Shown piece by piece: positions 16,444 to 25,113 of a stretch of 64,000 bases of DNA. The stretch spans positions 100,735 to 164,734 of the forward strand of contig JBBCIG010000007.1 in NCBI GenBank assembly GCA_037200685.1, read 5' to 3'. Within the stretch, counting starts at the first letter, position 1, and each line of letters starts with the position of its first letter. Position numbers and translations under genes: made by a program. A model generated the notes under the pieces. The model ran no database searches, was not told the DNA's origin, and worked only from the letters and a program-made list of their open reading frames with translations. This DNA comes from JAJKIP01 sp037200685 (GTDB taxonomy: Bacteria > Bacteroidota > Bacteroidia > Chitinophagales > Chitinophagaceae).

Positions 16444-17355
16444 ATGGTAGCAGAATTTTATATCATAGCTGAATCTTTCGAACAAAACCCAAACTTGACC
16501 GTTGCAGAAATCGAAGCTAAAACGAAATCACTAGCAAACGACTTCGTTTATATTCGTAAGTATAAGGATAGCAATAAACTATTTATTCATCCGGATATTT
16601 ATGATGTGAATTTCGTCAACAATGTTTCTATCTCGGATTTACTTTACAATGATGAAATAGCGAATAATAATTTGGATAGAGATGTCAGGGTGCTTTTAAA
16701 AAGGATTATATGGGAATCGGAAACATCAACAAATACCACACAAGATGTAATAGATGTATTACTTCCAGAACATAATGAGAATCTTTGTCATGGACTAATT
16801 GGTTTCAATATCCTGGCAAATGTAAGCCCCGAATTTCAAGTGGTGTACCATTTGAATGGCTGGCTAGACTTTAGGAGGCATTACTTAAAATTATATCCTA
16901 AAAATCAGATTTTTTTTATTGATGAATGCATAAAATACTTCCCTAATTTATTCTTCCATGAAAGAAACAAAACAACTGTAGGCGCAATTTTACATAACTG
17001 TCCAAAGAAAATAGTTTACCATTTAGCTGCTCTTAATGACGAGTTTCGAAATTCACAGCAAGCTGGGTTAAACAGAACACAAGCTTTAGAACAATTTAGT
17101 ATTAGTGCTGCATTAGATGAAACAGCATCCCTTGAAGGGAATGCTGCACGAAAACCTGCATTAACTTTTAAGTTTACAAATAATAAGAATGAAATAGAAG
17201 ATATTTGTTGTGAGCCGCATTTAAAATTATGCCGAAACGACTTTTATCCGGGAGATAATTCTTATTCGAATGATAGAAGAATTTATTTTCATGAAGGAAA
17301 ATCTACAGTTCAAGAAGGGAAAATATTAATCGGCCACATTGGTGACCATTTATAA
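16444..17355 (+). CDS. Unknown protein of the DUF262-ATPase module
   Basis: About 303 residues, from the ATG at 16444, six bases after the ATPase stop (an in-frame TTG at 16438 is also possible). I cannot name the family. The N-terminal two thirds are helical, with RKYKDSNKLFIHPDIYDVNF and FRRHYLKLYPKNQIFF. The C-terminus carries a more regular block: C-EPHLKLC, then RIYFHEGKSTVQEGKILIGH and IGDHL at the very end. I have the impression of having seen the ending R-I-Y-F-H...G-K-I-L-I-G-H-I-G-x-H-L on proteins beside ATPases of this type, but cannot prove it. Its place between ATPase and methyltransferase suggests an effector or specificity subunit. Confidence 0.72.
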   Translation: MVAEFYIIAESFEQNPNLTVAEIEAKTKSLANDFVYIRKYKDSNKLFIHPDIYDVNFVNNVSISDLLYNDEIANNNLDRDVRVLLKRIIWESETSTNTTQDVIDVLLPEHNENLCHGLIGFNILANVSPEFQVVYHLNGWLDFRRHYLKLYPKNQIFFIDECIKYFPNLFFHERNKTTVGAILHNCPKKIVYHLAALNDEFRNSQQAGLNRTQALEQFSISAALDETASLEGNAARKPALTFKFTNNKNEIEDICCEPHLKLCRNDFYPGDNSYSNDRRIYFHEGKSTVQEGKILIGHIGDHL

Positions 17356-17371
17356 TAAGAGATTTTAAAGT

Positions 17372-19021
17372 ATGCCAACATTACACTGGATAGGGAAAGA
17401 TAAGGTTATAAATCATCATATGGAAGTGCCATTTAAGGTACTGGAACATTCCTATGGCTTTGAAAATGGGGAACGGTCACAGGGCGAAAGCATTAGTGAA
17501 AATAAAATTATAAAAGGAGACAACCTCGAAGCATTGAAAGCCCTTCTGCCATTGTATGAAGAAAAGGTTAAGTGTATTTATATTGACCCGCCATATAATA
17601 CCGGTAATGAAGGTTGGAAGTATAATGACAATGTTGGTGATAAGAGAATAAAAAAATGGCTTGGCGAAACTGTCGGAAAAGAAGGTGATGATTTAACGAG
17701 GCATGATAAATGGCTTTGTATGATGTACCCAAGGCTAAAGTTGCTTCACAAGCTACTTTCAGAGGACGGTTTAATTTTCATTTCTATTGACGATAACGAA
17801 TACCAAAACTTAAAATTCATTTGTGATGAAATATTTGGCAGAGGAAATTTTATAACAAACTTTACATGGAGAACTGATGGTAATTTTGATAATCAAGCAA
17901 AAATTAAAATCAACCATGAATATATACTTTGCTATTCAAAAAATTCCGCACTTTTTGAGTACCCAAAAGTTGTAGACCCAAATATTTCACAGGGAAGTAA
18001 ATTATTTAAAGAAGAAATACGTAACACAGTTGTAAAAAACGGGCCAAAAAATCCAATCAGTGAAATAAAGTTACCAATCGGATTTCCTTGTGACACTGAA
18101 AATGGAGTTATAAAAGCCAGAACAGATTCTTGGCCTCATTATGAAATTGATGCAATTATAACAGACTTTAAACTGCAAAATGAAGTATGTGTGAAAAGTG
18201 GATGGAGTTCAAAGGGTATTCTAGTTGAATTTATTCAGAACCAATTTAAGCCAGTGAAAGATAGTAAAGGTCAGGATACTACTTTCGTTATTTCAAAAAC
18301 CGGAGCAATAGAAAATATTAAATCAAGAGCCGAAGCCAGTCATGTTGTTAGCTCTTTGTTTAATATGGGTAGTACACAAAATATGAGCAGTGAGTTAAAG
18401 AAAATAGGAGTTGATTTCGATTACCCCAAATCCTTGACCTTGATTCAATATTTAATAAGTATCGTGAATGGAGAAAATTTCATTGTTCTGGACTCCTTTG
18501 CTGGTTCTGGCACTACAGCACATGCTGTATTAAATTTGAATAAGAAGGATAACAAAAAAAGGAAATTCATTATCATAGAAATGATGGATTATGTAGAAAC
18601 TATTTCCGCTGAACGTATCAAAAAAGTAATAAAAGGATATGGAGAAACAGAAGGTGTCGGGGGCAGTTTTAATTTTTATAACTTAGGCAAGTCTTTATTT
18701 AATGAGGATGGTAATCTTAATGAAACGGTAAGTGTAGTTGATATAAGAAAATATGTTTACTATACCGAAACCAAAACTCCGCTTATTGAAACGCCGCACA
18801 ATGACAATAAACACTTTTTAGGCAAATACTTTGACACGGCATACTACTTCAATTACGAACCAGATGAAACAACCAAACTTGACCATGCTTTTTTAGCGAC
18901 AATGAAAACAAAATCTGAACAATATATAATCTATGCAGATAATTGTTTACTCACAATTGACTTCATGACAAAGCACAATATTATTTTTAAAAAAATACCA
19001 AGAGACATAACAAGATTTTAA
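17372..19021 (+). CDS. Type III restriction-modification DNA methyltransferase (Mod)
   Basis: The modification and recognition subunit of a type III system: it methylates adenine at an asymmetric site and gives the Res subunit its specificity. At 549 residues it is somewhat short but complete. Class beta motif order is visible: motif IV DPPYNTG at residues 72-78, then RHDKWLCMMYPRLKLLHKLL, and the SAM-binding motif I DSFAGSGTTAHAV near 374-386, separated by a variable target-recognition region (about 150-340). The C-terminus extends about 130 residues beyond the fold. It starts 16 bases after the unknown gene and ends 3 bases before Res, so all five genes form one operon. Confidence 0.93.
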   Translation: MPTLHWIGKDKVINHHMEVPFKVLEHSYGFENGERSQGESISENKIIKGDNLEALKALLPLYEEKVKCIYIDPPYNTGNEGWKYNDNVGDKRIKKWLGETVGKEGDDLTRHDKWLCMMYPRLKLLHKLLSEDGLIFISIDDNEYQNLKFICDEIFGRGNFITNFTWRTDGNFDNQAKIKINHEYILCYSKNSALFEYPKVVDPNISQGSKLFKEEIRNTVVKNGPKNPISEIKLPIGFPCDTENGVIKARTDSWPHYEIDAIITDFKLQNEVCVKSGWSSKGILVEFIQNQFKPVKDSKGQDTTFVISKTGAIENIKSRAEASHVVSSLFNMGSTQNMSSELKKIGVDFDYPKSLTLIQYLISIVNGENFIVLDSFAGSGTTAHAVLNLNKKDNKKRKFIIIEMMDYVETISAERIKKVIKGYGETEGVGGSFNFYNLGKSLFNEDGNLNETVSVVDIRKYVYYTETKTPLIETPHNDNKHFLGKYFDTAYYFNYEPDETTKLDHAFLATMKTKSEQYIIYADNCLLTIDFMTKHNIIFKKIPRDITRF

Positions 19022-19024
19022 ACA

Positions 19025-21640
19025 ATGGAATTAAAAAAGTATCAACAAGAAGTAATAGATGACCTATCAATGTTTTTGGAACAAATACAGGTTACCAAAG
19101 ATGTGAAAGAAGGATTCTATAATTTTTGGGTAAAGCATCCCAAGATTCCATTGTTTCCTTTTGCTGGTACGGCTATTGAGCCATACAAGAACAATGTACC
19201 AAGAGTTCCCCATATCTGTGTAAAAGTTCCAACGGCTGGAGGGAAAACATTTATTGCATGCAACGCTATTAAAACAATTTTTGATGCCTTTGCTTACGAC
19301 AAACCAAAAGTAGTAGTCTGGCTCGTTCCTTCAATTACTATACTAGACCAAACTATTAAGAACCTAAAAGACCCTTCGCATCCATATAGGCAAAAAATAA
19401 ATTCACAATTTGGCAATAAAGTAGATGTTTTTGATAAATCTGAATTACTTCAAGGTAGTGGCTTTAATGCTTCTTCAATTAAAGAGCAACTAAATATTTT
19501 TGTATTAAGCTTCGACAGTATTAGAACTGCAAACAAAGAAGGGCGTAAAGTTTTTGAACAAAATAGTTCACTGCAATCTTTTGAAACATTTTTAGGTCAG
19601 GGGGAGGAAATATCCTTAATGAAAGTAATGCAATATTTAAATCCATTAGTTATAGTAGATGAAAGTCATAATGCAGAAAGTGATTTAAGCGTAGAGATGC
19701 TAAAGGAATTTAACCCATGTTTTATCCTTGACCTTACAGCGACTCCAAGAAAAAATAGTAACATTATTAGTTTTATTGACGCCTTGGAATTGAAAAAAGA
19801 GAACATGGTAAAACTTCCTGTCATTGTTTACAATCATCAGGACAAAACAGAAGTAATAAATTCAAGCTTGCAACTACAAAAACGTTTGGAATTACAAGCC
19901 CTTGAAGAAGAAAAGAAAGGCGGAAAATACATTCGACCAATTGTATTATTTCAAGCCCAACCTAAAAACGGAAAAGACTTTTTGAATGAGGAAGAGGAAA
20001 AATCAAATGTTCAAAAACTTAAAGAGAAACTCATTGAGTTGAAAATCCCTGCCGAAAGGATAAAGATTAAGACGGCAAACATAAATGAAATAAAGGGCAT
20101 TGATTTAATGAGCAGAGACTGCGAAGTTCGTTACATCATTACCATAAATGCATTAAAAGAGGGATGGGATTGTCCGTTTGCTTATATTTTGGCTTCGTTG
20201 GCTGACAAAAGTTCTGCTGTTGACGTTGAGCAAATTTTAGGCAGGGTTTTACGCCAGCCCTATGTAATGAAGCATAATTTCCCTTTGCTTAATTTGAGTT
20301 ATGTTCTAACTGCATCATCAAAGTTCCTTGACACTTTAGACAACATTGTAAAAGGCTTAAACAAGGCAGGTTTCAGTGACAAAGATTATAAACTTGCCGA
20401 CCCGGCAATGTTGGAAGAAGCAAGAAAGCAAGACCCATTGCAACAACTTTCAGTATTCCCAACAAACGAAACCCCAGCAGAGGATATTACTTCTGATATT
20501 GACACAACTCGAATTTCAGTTCCTGCGGAAACTGCTTTGCCCAATACAACCGTCTCTGAAATTGAACAAACAGCAATAGAACAAAATGATGCATTTGAAA
20601 AAACTGTTTCCGAAATGGAAGCAAACAACTCAACTGTTTTACCAAACGAAATACAACAGCTTGTGAAAACATATAGCATTAAAGATATTTTCAAAGAAGA
20701 AGCAGGTAAAATCAATTTGCCACAATTTTATTTGAAGATTCCTGCCAATGATTTATTTGGAAAGAAGGAAGAAGAACTCCCTCTTGAAAAAGAAAACCTT
20801 TTAGACGGTTTTGCCTTGAGCAAGGCAGACACAAATATTGCATTTGACAGTATAACTTCTGAATTGTATAAAGTTGATTTAGATGAAACGAAAAAGGAAC
20901 ATACACCAACATTTGTAAGACTTGATGGCGAAGTAAAGGAAAGTGTAATGGCCTACATTCTTGACCCAACCAGAAAGGAAAGTAGAGTAAAGAATTTTAC
21001 AAGGCGAATAATGGATTTAATTGGAAATATGTTTCCAATCCCTGATAAGGAAATTGAGAAATATATTAACCGTGTTCTAGAAGATTTTAAAGACGAACAG
21101 TTTAACGACCTAGCAAATAGTCAATATACTTACAAAGATAAAATCAAGGCAAAAATTATTTCGTTATCAGAAGTATTCGCAGAAAAAAAATTCAAGGATT
21201 TTTTAGACACCGACAAAGTATTTATTAAGCCTTCATTTGTAATGCCTAAAAGTATTTCCCCAGGAGACACTTCAAAGGACATTACGAAATCGCTTTATGA
21301 AAAAGAAGGAAGCATGAATGGCTTTGAAGAACGTGTAATCAATGAAATCGGTAACATGACAAACATTTCTTTTTGGACTAGGAACATTGAAAGAAAAGGT
21401 TTTAGAATTAACGGTTTTGTTAACCATTATCCAGACTTCATCATTCAAACAAAAAGTGGTAAGACCATTCTATTGGAAACAAAAGGCGACCATTTAGATG
21501 CAGAACAAAAAATTACTCTTGGAAATCTCTGGGAGAAAAAAGCAGGAAATAATTATCGCTACTTCATGGTTTACGAAAGGCGTACAGTTGACGGAGCATA
21601 TAAATTGGAAGACTTTTTAAACATCATTAAAGACATTTAA
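19025..21640 (+). CDS. Type III restriction enzyme Res subunit (DEAD helicase-nuclease)
   Basis: An 871-residue superfamily 2 ATPase with a C-terminal nuclease. Motifs: Q-like KKYQQEVIDDL at 4-14, Walker A VPTAGGKT at 68-75, motif II VDESHNAES, motif III LTATPRK, motif VI QILGRVLRQP near 400, and at the C-terminus the PD-(D/E)xK nuclease PDFIIQTKSGKTILLETKGD at about residues 803-822. With Mod it cleaves after ATP-driven communication between two unmethylated sites. A Glu/Thr-rich linker at about 480-540 separates the motor from the C-terminal half. Both catalytic centres look intact, so the system is probably active. Confidence 0.94.
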   Translation: MELKKYQQEVIDDLSMFLEQIQVTKDVKEGFYNFWVKHPKIPLFPFAGTAIEPYKNNVPRVPHICVKVPTAGGKTFIACNAIKTIFDAFAYDKPKVVVWLVPSITILDQTIKNLKDPSHPYRQKINSQFGNKVDVFDKSELLQGSGFNASSIKEQLNIFVLSFDSIRTANKEGRKVFEQNSSLQSFETFLGQGEEISLMKVMQYLNPLVIVDESHNAESDLSVEMLKEFNPCFILDLTATPRKNSNIISFIDALELKKENMVKLPVIVYNHQDKTEVINSSLQLQKRLELQALEEEKKGGKYIRPIVLFQAQPKNGKDFLNEEEEKSNVQKLKEKLIELKIPAERIKIKTANINEIKGIDLMSRDCEVRYIITINALKEGWDCPFAYILASLADKSSAVDVEQILGRVLRQPYVMKHNFPLLNLSYVLTASSKFLDTLDNIVKGLNKAGFSDKDYKLADPAMLEEARKQDPLQQLSVFPTNETPAEDITSDIDTTRISVPAETALPNTTVSEIEQTAIEQNDAFEKTVSEMEANNSTVLPNEIQQLVKTYSIKDIFKEEAGKINLPQFYLKIPANDLFGKKEEELPLEKENLLDGFALSKADTNIAFDSITSELYKVDLDETKKEHTPTFVRLDGEVKESVMAYILDPTRKESRVKNFTRRIMDLIGNMFPIPDKEIEKYINRVLEDFKDEQFNDLANSQYTYKDKIKAKIISLSEVFAEKKFKDFLDTDKVFIKPSFVMPKSISPGDTSKDITKSLYEKEGSMNGFEERVINEIGNMTNISFWTRNIERKGFRINGFVNHYPDFIIQTKSGKTILLETKGDHLDAEQKITLGNLWEKKAGNNYRYFMVYERRTVDGAYKLEDFLNIIKDI

Positions 21641-21693
21641 CCGACTTTCACTTTAGAGAAACATCCAGTTTCGCAACCACAGTTGTCCTTATC

Positions 21694-21797
21694 ACCAATA
21701 AAGAAAATATAAATTATAGGGTTGTTGTGCGGAGATTGCATCTCCGTACCGGCTTCAAAGAAGCCGTAATCTTTATAATATTTTCATGCAACGAAAT
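21694..21797 (+). repeat. Direct repeat B, left copy
   Basis: The first 82 bases (21694-21775) are identical to 23396-23477; similarity continues about 22 bases with one indel and one substitution (ATATTTTCATGCAACGAAAT in both). Inside are two adjacent hairpins: GGAGAT-TGC-ATCTCC and CGGCTTC-AAA-GAAGCCG. Confidence 0.9.
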
Positions 21798-21807
21798 TCA
21801 ATAAGGC

Positions 21808-21886
21808 ACTTCGCAAATGTTGAGTAGAATTCATGCAGCACAAGAGTGCGACGCAACAGAAGCATAATAGTAGCACTACAGCTGGA
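21808..21886 (+). repeat. Interspersed repeat family A, copy 4
   Basis: CTTCGCAAATGTTGAGTAGA, ATTCATGCAGCACAAGAGTG and CGACGCAACAGAAGCATAAT, then AGTAGCACTACAGCTGG. Nearly the same text as the copy at 45607-45688. Confidence 0.75.
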
Positions 21887-21910
21887 AAAATAATTACCGA
21901 AGCTTCACAC

Positions 21911-22041
21911 TACGCCCTGCAACGTGTCCGTCGCCAATCAGTCCTTCCCCGCCCGATGCGTGTCCCCACGCATCGGAACTAACCCAATGACATTACATGC
22001 ATAAAAGTCAATGATGCGTGAAGACACGCATCATGGCATGG
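21911..22041 (+). repeat. Repeat C, copy 1
   Basis: Begins ACGCCCTGCAACGTGTCCG and ends in a perfect hairpin, ATGATGCGTG-AAGA-CACGCATCAT (22011-22034). A related copy lies at 22236-22362. Between and after them (22042-22235, 22363-22527) nothing else was recognised. Confidence 0.75.
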
Positions 22042-22235
22042 AAAAAATATAATTTTTTTACTGACCTTTACGCGAGGGATAATTGAAAATTTAGCAAAAA
22101 GAATTATGGCTAAAGGACGTCCGGCCTTCTTCTTTTAAGTTGTCTATAACTATTAGAAATATTAGTTTAATTACTATAAAAAATATCAGTTCAGGATAGC
22201 TTTGCTTGATTTTCATTATCCCTGTTTTCAGTTCC

Positions 22236-22362
22236 TACGCCCTGCAACGTGTCCGCCGTCATGAGACCGCCCCGAAGCGTGTCCCCAGGCATCGGAACTA
22301 ATTTAATGATAGTAGAACCATAAAAGAAAATGATGCGTGAAGACACGTATCATAGTATGGAA
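22236..22362 (+). repeat. Repeat C, copy 2
   Basis: Same order as copy 1: ACGCCCTGCAACGTGTCCG, GCGTGTCCCCAGGCATCGGA, then hairpin ATGATGCGTG-AAGA-CACGTATCAT (22330-22353), where one C to T change keeps pairing as G-U. Degenerate pieces recur at 23361-23386 and 25811-25876. Confidence 0.75.
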
Positions 22363-22527
22363 ACAGGCGAAATCATGAAAAACTGCAGCGGTAGCAAAAA
22401 CTATAATTGACTTTTACAGCGGCCCTATCAAAACCACATCATTCATTGTAAACCAAACCCAACCCCGCTGCGAGCATTCATTTCCCACCTATGATCTCAT
22501 AATTACCTACAAATCAACATATTAATT

Positions 22528-22545
22528 TACCGTATTAATACGGTA
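22528..22545. promoter_or_regulatory. 18-bp perfect palindrome, possible operator
   Basis: TACCGTATTAATACGGTA is a perfect palindrome 100 bases upstream of the membrane-protein gene at 22646, with a half-site-like CCGTATAAATTCGG 17 bases further on. The shape suits a dimeric repressor, but no regulator gene is adjacent. Confidence 0.4.
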
Positions 22546-22645
22546 TTAAAAATTGAAAAATCCGTATAAATTCGGTTTTCATTTAAATATCTAAATTTCA
22601 TCTTGCAATCGAAACTAACTACGTATACTACGAACCACCGGTTTT

Positions 22646-23122
22646 ATGCGAATTAAGAGACAAGGCTATGATTTTAATAGTTTGGGATGGGGAAATGCCT
22701 GCTTCAAAGCTTTAATTTGGATAATAATAACCATAATGTTTGGTTGGGGAAGCGTTTGGAGTGTTATTGTTTCTCAAACACTCTTTAATATACCAGCAAA
22801 TATAACTGCACTTGTAAATGAACATGGAATTATATTATTTTGTTGTATTGCTATAGGAGGGGCTAGTTTTGACTATGTGTTATCAGCAACTGGAAGTTAT
22901 GGATGGAAAGTAGCATGTATTCTAGCTGCGGTACTAATAATTATTCTTTGGTTTATTCTTTTTAATCCAAACAATAAGCTTCCACCAAAGCCTGACATTA
23001 TAACAGTTATAACAACTATATATTGTAGCATTGGTTTTTTATATTGTTTCGTATTAAAATCTAAGCTTTTTTATATTGAACATTTAAACTCAGAAATTGC
23101 AAATAAAAAAATAAAAATATAA
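22646..23122 (+). CDS. Small multi-pass membrane protein, unknown
   Basis: A 158-residue protein with four hydrophobic segments (about 21-43, 62-80, 87-107 and 118-137) and a charged C-terminus ending in a Lys-rich tail (NKKIKI). I do not recognise it. It is A+T-rich like the restriction island to its left and lies between the two identical repeat B copies, so it may belong to a mobile or recently inserted segment. The next small gene starts three bases after its stop and is probably cotranslated. Confidence 0.6.
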   Translation: MRIKRQGYDFNSLGWGNACFKALIWIIITIMFGWGSVWSVIVSQTLFNIPANITALVNEHGIILFCCIAIGGASFDYVLSATGSYGWKVACILAAVLIIILWFILFNPNNKLPPKPDIITVITTIYCSIGFLYCFVLKSKLFYIEHLNSEIANKKIKI

Positions 23123-23125
23123 TAT

Positions 23126-23311
23126 ATGAGTAATTCAGAAATTATATGGTATTCAATAATCGTTTTAACATCGATATTATTAGTTTGGGGGATTATCACG
23201 ATTTTAAAAGACATCTCGAAACTTACTCAAAAGCACAAGGAACATTTATGTGAGGAAATGAATTCTGAAAAGACATCAATATCGTCAAATAAAAATGTAG
23301 CTGTTCATTAG
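23126..23311 (+). CDS. Small single-pass membrane protein, unknown
   Basis: A 61-residue protein with one N-terminal membrane helix (IIWYSIIVLTSILLVWGIIT) and a hydrophilic, Lys/Glu-rich tail. It follows the 158-residue membrane protein after three bases and shares its A+T-rich codon use. No family recognised; the close spacing suggests the two work together. Being so short, it is less certain than its neighbour. Confidence 0.5.
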   Translation: MSNSEIIWYSIIVLTSILLVWGIITILKDISKLTQKHKEHLCEEMNSEKTSISSNKNVAVH

Positions 23312-23395
23312 TGTAAAATGAAGTGAATGTAAACGATAGTTTCAATCAATTTTTTGTTCCTACGCCTTGCAACCCGGATTGTCCTGAGTGTTCCA

Positions 23396-23500
23396 ACCAA
23401 TAAAGAAAATATAAATTATAGGGTTGTTGTGCGGAGATTGCATCTCCGTACCGGCTTCAAAGAAGCCGTAATCTTTACAAATATTTTCATGCAACGAAAT
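23396..23500 (+). repeat. Direct repeat B, right copy
   Basis: Second copy of the repeat at 21694; first 82 bases are identical. The pair brackets 1.7 kb holding repeats A and C and the two small membrane-protein genes. Confidence 0.9.
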
Positions 23501-23679
23501 AATATACGGCACCCCCCGCTCTGCGAAACTTGCAGTTTCACGGCCCCACTATATCTCTTATAGCGACCCCCTCCCCCCAAAAATTTCGAAAACCTTCTAC
23601 CCTCTTTCATTCAATATCCATCCGGCATCAAGAAATCTTTTGGTTACTTACTGTTTTTAATCACTTAAAAACAAACACT

Positions 23680-24423
23680 ATGGCATCAACATCAGAAACC
23701 GGTCACGCTAAAAACATCGCCAACTTCGAAGACCTCATTTCATTTTGCACAGGCTACGGCGCCGCTTACAGTCCCGGCAGGGAAAGCCTCACCATTGTAA
23801 AGATGAAGGAGCTGCATGCAACCTCCGCCAATGCATTACAGGATACCAAAACAACTAAAACAGCTTTCGATAACGCTTCTAATAAAAGAAGGCTCGCCTT
23901 TGACGATTTAAAACCATTTTCCACGAGGCTCGTCAGTGGGTTGGCCGCTTCCGGCGCCTCCGCGTTGGTAATGCAGGATGCAAAAACAGTCAACAAAAAG
24001 ATACAGGGTGTAAGGGCCACTCCCAAACCAGCCGCCCCGGCCCCGGGTGCAGAAGCAGCCACTCCCTCTCCAAAAACAATTTCCACCAGTCAACTGAGCT
24101 ACGATAGTTTGATAGATCATTTTACAAAACTGGTAGAAGTAGTGGCGCAGGAAAGCAACTATACGCCCAATGAAGCGGAGATGAAAGTGACCGGCCTGCA
24201 GGCCAAACTCCAGGGGTTAAAAACAACAAACTCCGCCGTCACGAACACGTATACGCAATGGAGCAATTCACGGTTAAGAAGAAATAATATATTATATAAC
24301 GTTATTACCGGCCTCGTACCTGTAGCCCTGGATGCAAAACGATATATCAAATTCGTGTTCGGAGTAGCCAGTCCCCAGCTCAAACAAGTCAGCGGGCTGG
24401 AGTTTAAAACAGTAATAGATTAA
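23680..24423 (+). CDS. Hypothetical helical protein
   Basis: About 247 residues from the ATG at 23680 (an upstream in-frame start at 23530 would run through repeat-flanked DNA and is less likely). The sequence is helical, Ala/Thr/Lys-rich and without Cys apart from one. It splits into two similar-looking halves joined by a Pro/Ala-rich linker (TPKPAAPAPGAEAATPSPK at about 116-134). Each half carries a Y-x-P motif followed by a helix: GAAYSPGRESLTIVKMKELH and ESNYTPNEAEMKVTGLQAKL. I read this as an internal duplication. No signal peptide. It has its own terminator. Function unknown. Confidence 0.75.
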   Translation: MASTSETGHAKNIANFEDLISFCTGYGAAYSPGRESLTIVKMKELHATSANALQDTKTTKTAFDNASNKRRLAFDDLKPFSTRLVSGLAASGASALVMQDAKTVNKKIQGVRATPKPAAPAPGAEAATPSPKTISTSQLSYDSLIDHFTKLVEVVAQESNYTPNEAEMKVTGLQAKLQGLKTTNSAVTNTYTQWSNSRLRRNNILYNVITGLVPVALDAKRYIKFVFGVASPQLKQVSGLEFKTVID

Positions 24424-24427
24424 AAAT

Positions 24428-24464
24428 ACCGGCCAGCGCCGGTAAACCCCATACCGGTTTTTTT
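24428..24464 (+). terminator. Intrinsic terminator
   Basis: ACCGGCCAGCGCCGGT followed by CCGGT...ACCGG pairing and seven T residues (24458-24464), five bases after the stop of the preceding gene. Confidence 0.8.
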
Positions 24465-24487
24465 AGAGCTCGTTACTTCGGTTTATG

Positions 24488-24735
24488 TTTTCGCTCCTGC
24501 GGGAATAAAGTCAGCTCCTGCGGATATATAGTTAGCTCCTGCGAAAATAAAGTTCGCTCCTGCGAGAATAAAGTTGGTTCCTGCAAGAATAAACCTGCCT
24601 CCTGCAATTATAGAGTTCGCTCCTGCGATTATAGAGTTCGCTCCTGCGAAAATAAACTTAGCTCCTGCAAAAATAGAGTCAGCACCTGCAAGGATAAAGC
24701 TGGCTCCTGCGATACTAAACCTGCTTCCTGCACTA
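24488..24735. repeat. 21-bp minisatellite, about 12 units
   Basis: Units of the form GCTCCTGCGAAAATAAAGTT(C) repeat with a strict 21-base period. Because the period is a multiple of three, reading frames stay open on both strands: minus reads AGANFIF, AGANSII and similar heptads, plus reads APAKINL-type heptads. A minus-strand frame with ATG runs 24749-24483 (88 codons). I do not call a gene: neither frame has a domain or a clear start signal. Confidence 0.85.
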
Positions 24736-25010
24736 CCGGGTCTGTTCAATAAACTGTGGATTCTGCTTTATCCGGGTATCAATCGGCATACTTCTTTTGT
24801 AAAAGACAAAGAAGATAAAAAAGAATGAGGCCCCGGTAGTTACCAGGGCACAACATCGAAAAGTATTTAATGATGGATACTTAATAATAAGTGCAGCACA
24901 ATGAAGAATACGCTTACTAAGTAATAAAAGAATCTACCTGCGCCTCTTTTTCGCCTGGTATAAAAACAAACCCGGTTATGCTGAATGTTCCATTGATGCC
25001 ATGAAAACGG

Positions 25011-25081
25011 GACGCACAAGTGAGTGACACAACAGGCGATGCCATGTGCACTGCAGTCGGTTACAAAAACTACAGTTGGCT
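25011..25081 (+). repeat. Interspersed repeat family A, copy 5
   Basis: GACGCACAAGTGAGTGACAC, AACAGGCGATGCCATGTGCA, CTGCAGTCGGTTACAAAAAC and TACAGTTGG. The 250 bases before it (24760-25010) contain no recognisable feature. Confidence 0.7.
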
Positions 25082-25113
25082 ATATCATTTCCTTATACCA
25101 CTCTGCATGAAAA

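Noticed and set aside
23354..23679. Gene in the repeat B region and an upstream start of the helical protein
   Set aside because: The frame crosses repeat B and a low-complexity stretch; the ATG at 23680 follows an A-rich leader and starts the conserved-looking part.
24488..24735. CRISPR-like array
   Set aside because: Units are 21 bases and contiguous, with no unique spacers between them and no cas genes.
24483..24749. Minus-strand gene of 88 codons made of heptad repeats
   Set aside because: Open frame is a by-product of a 21-bp tandem period; the plus strand is open too and there is no start signal or domain.
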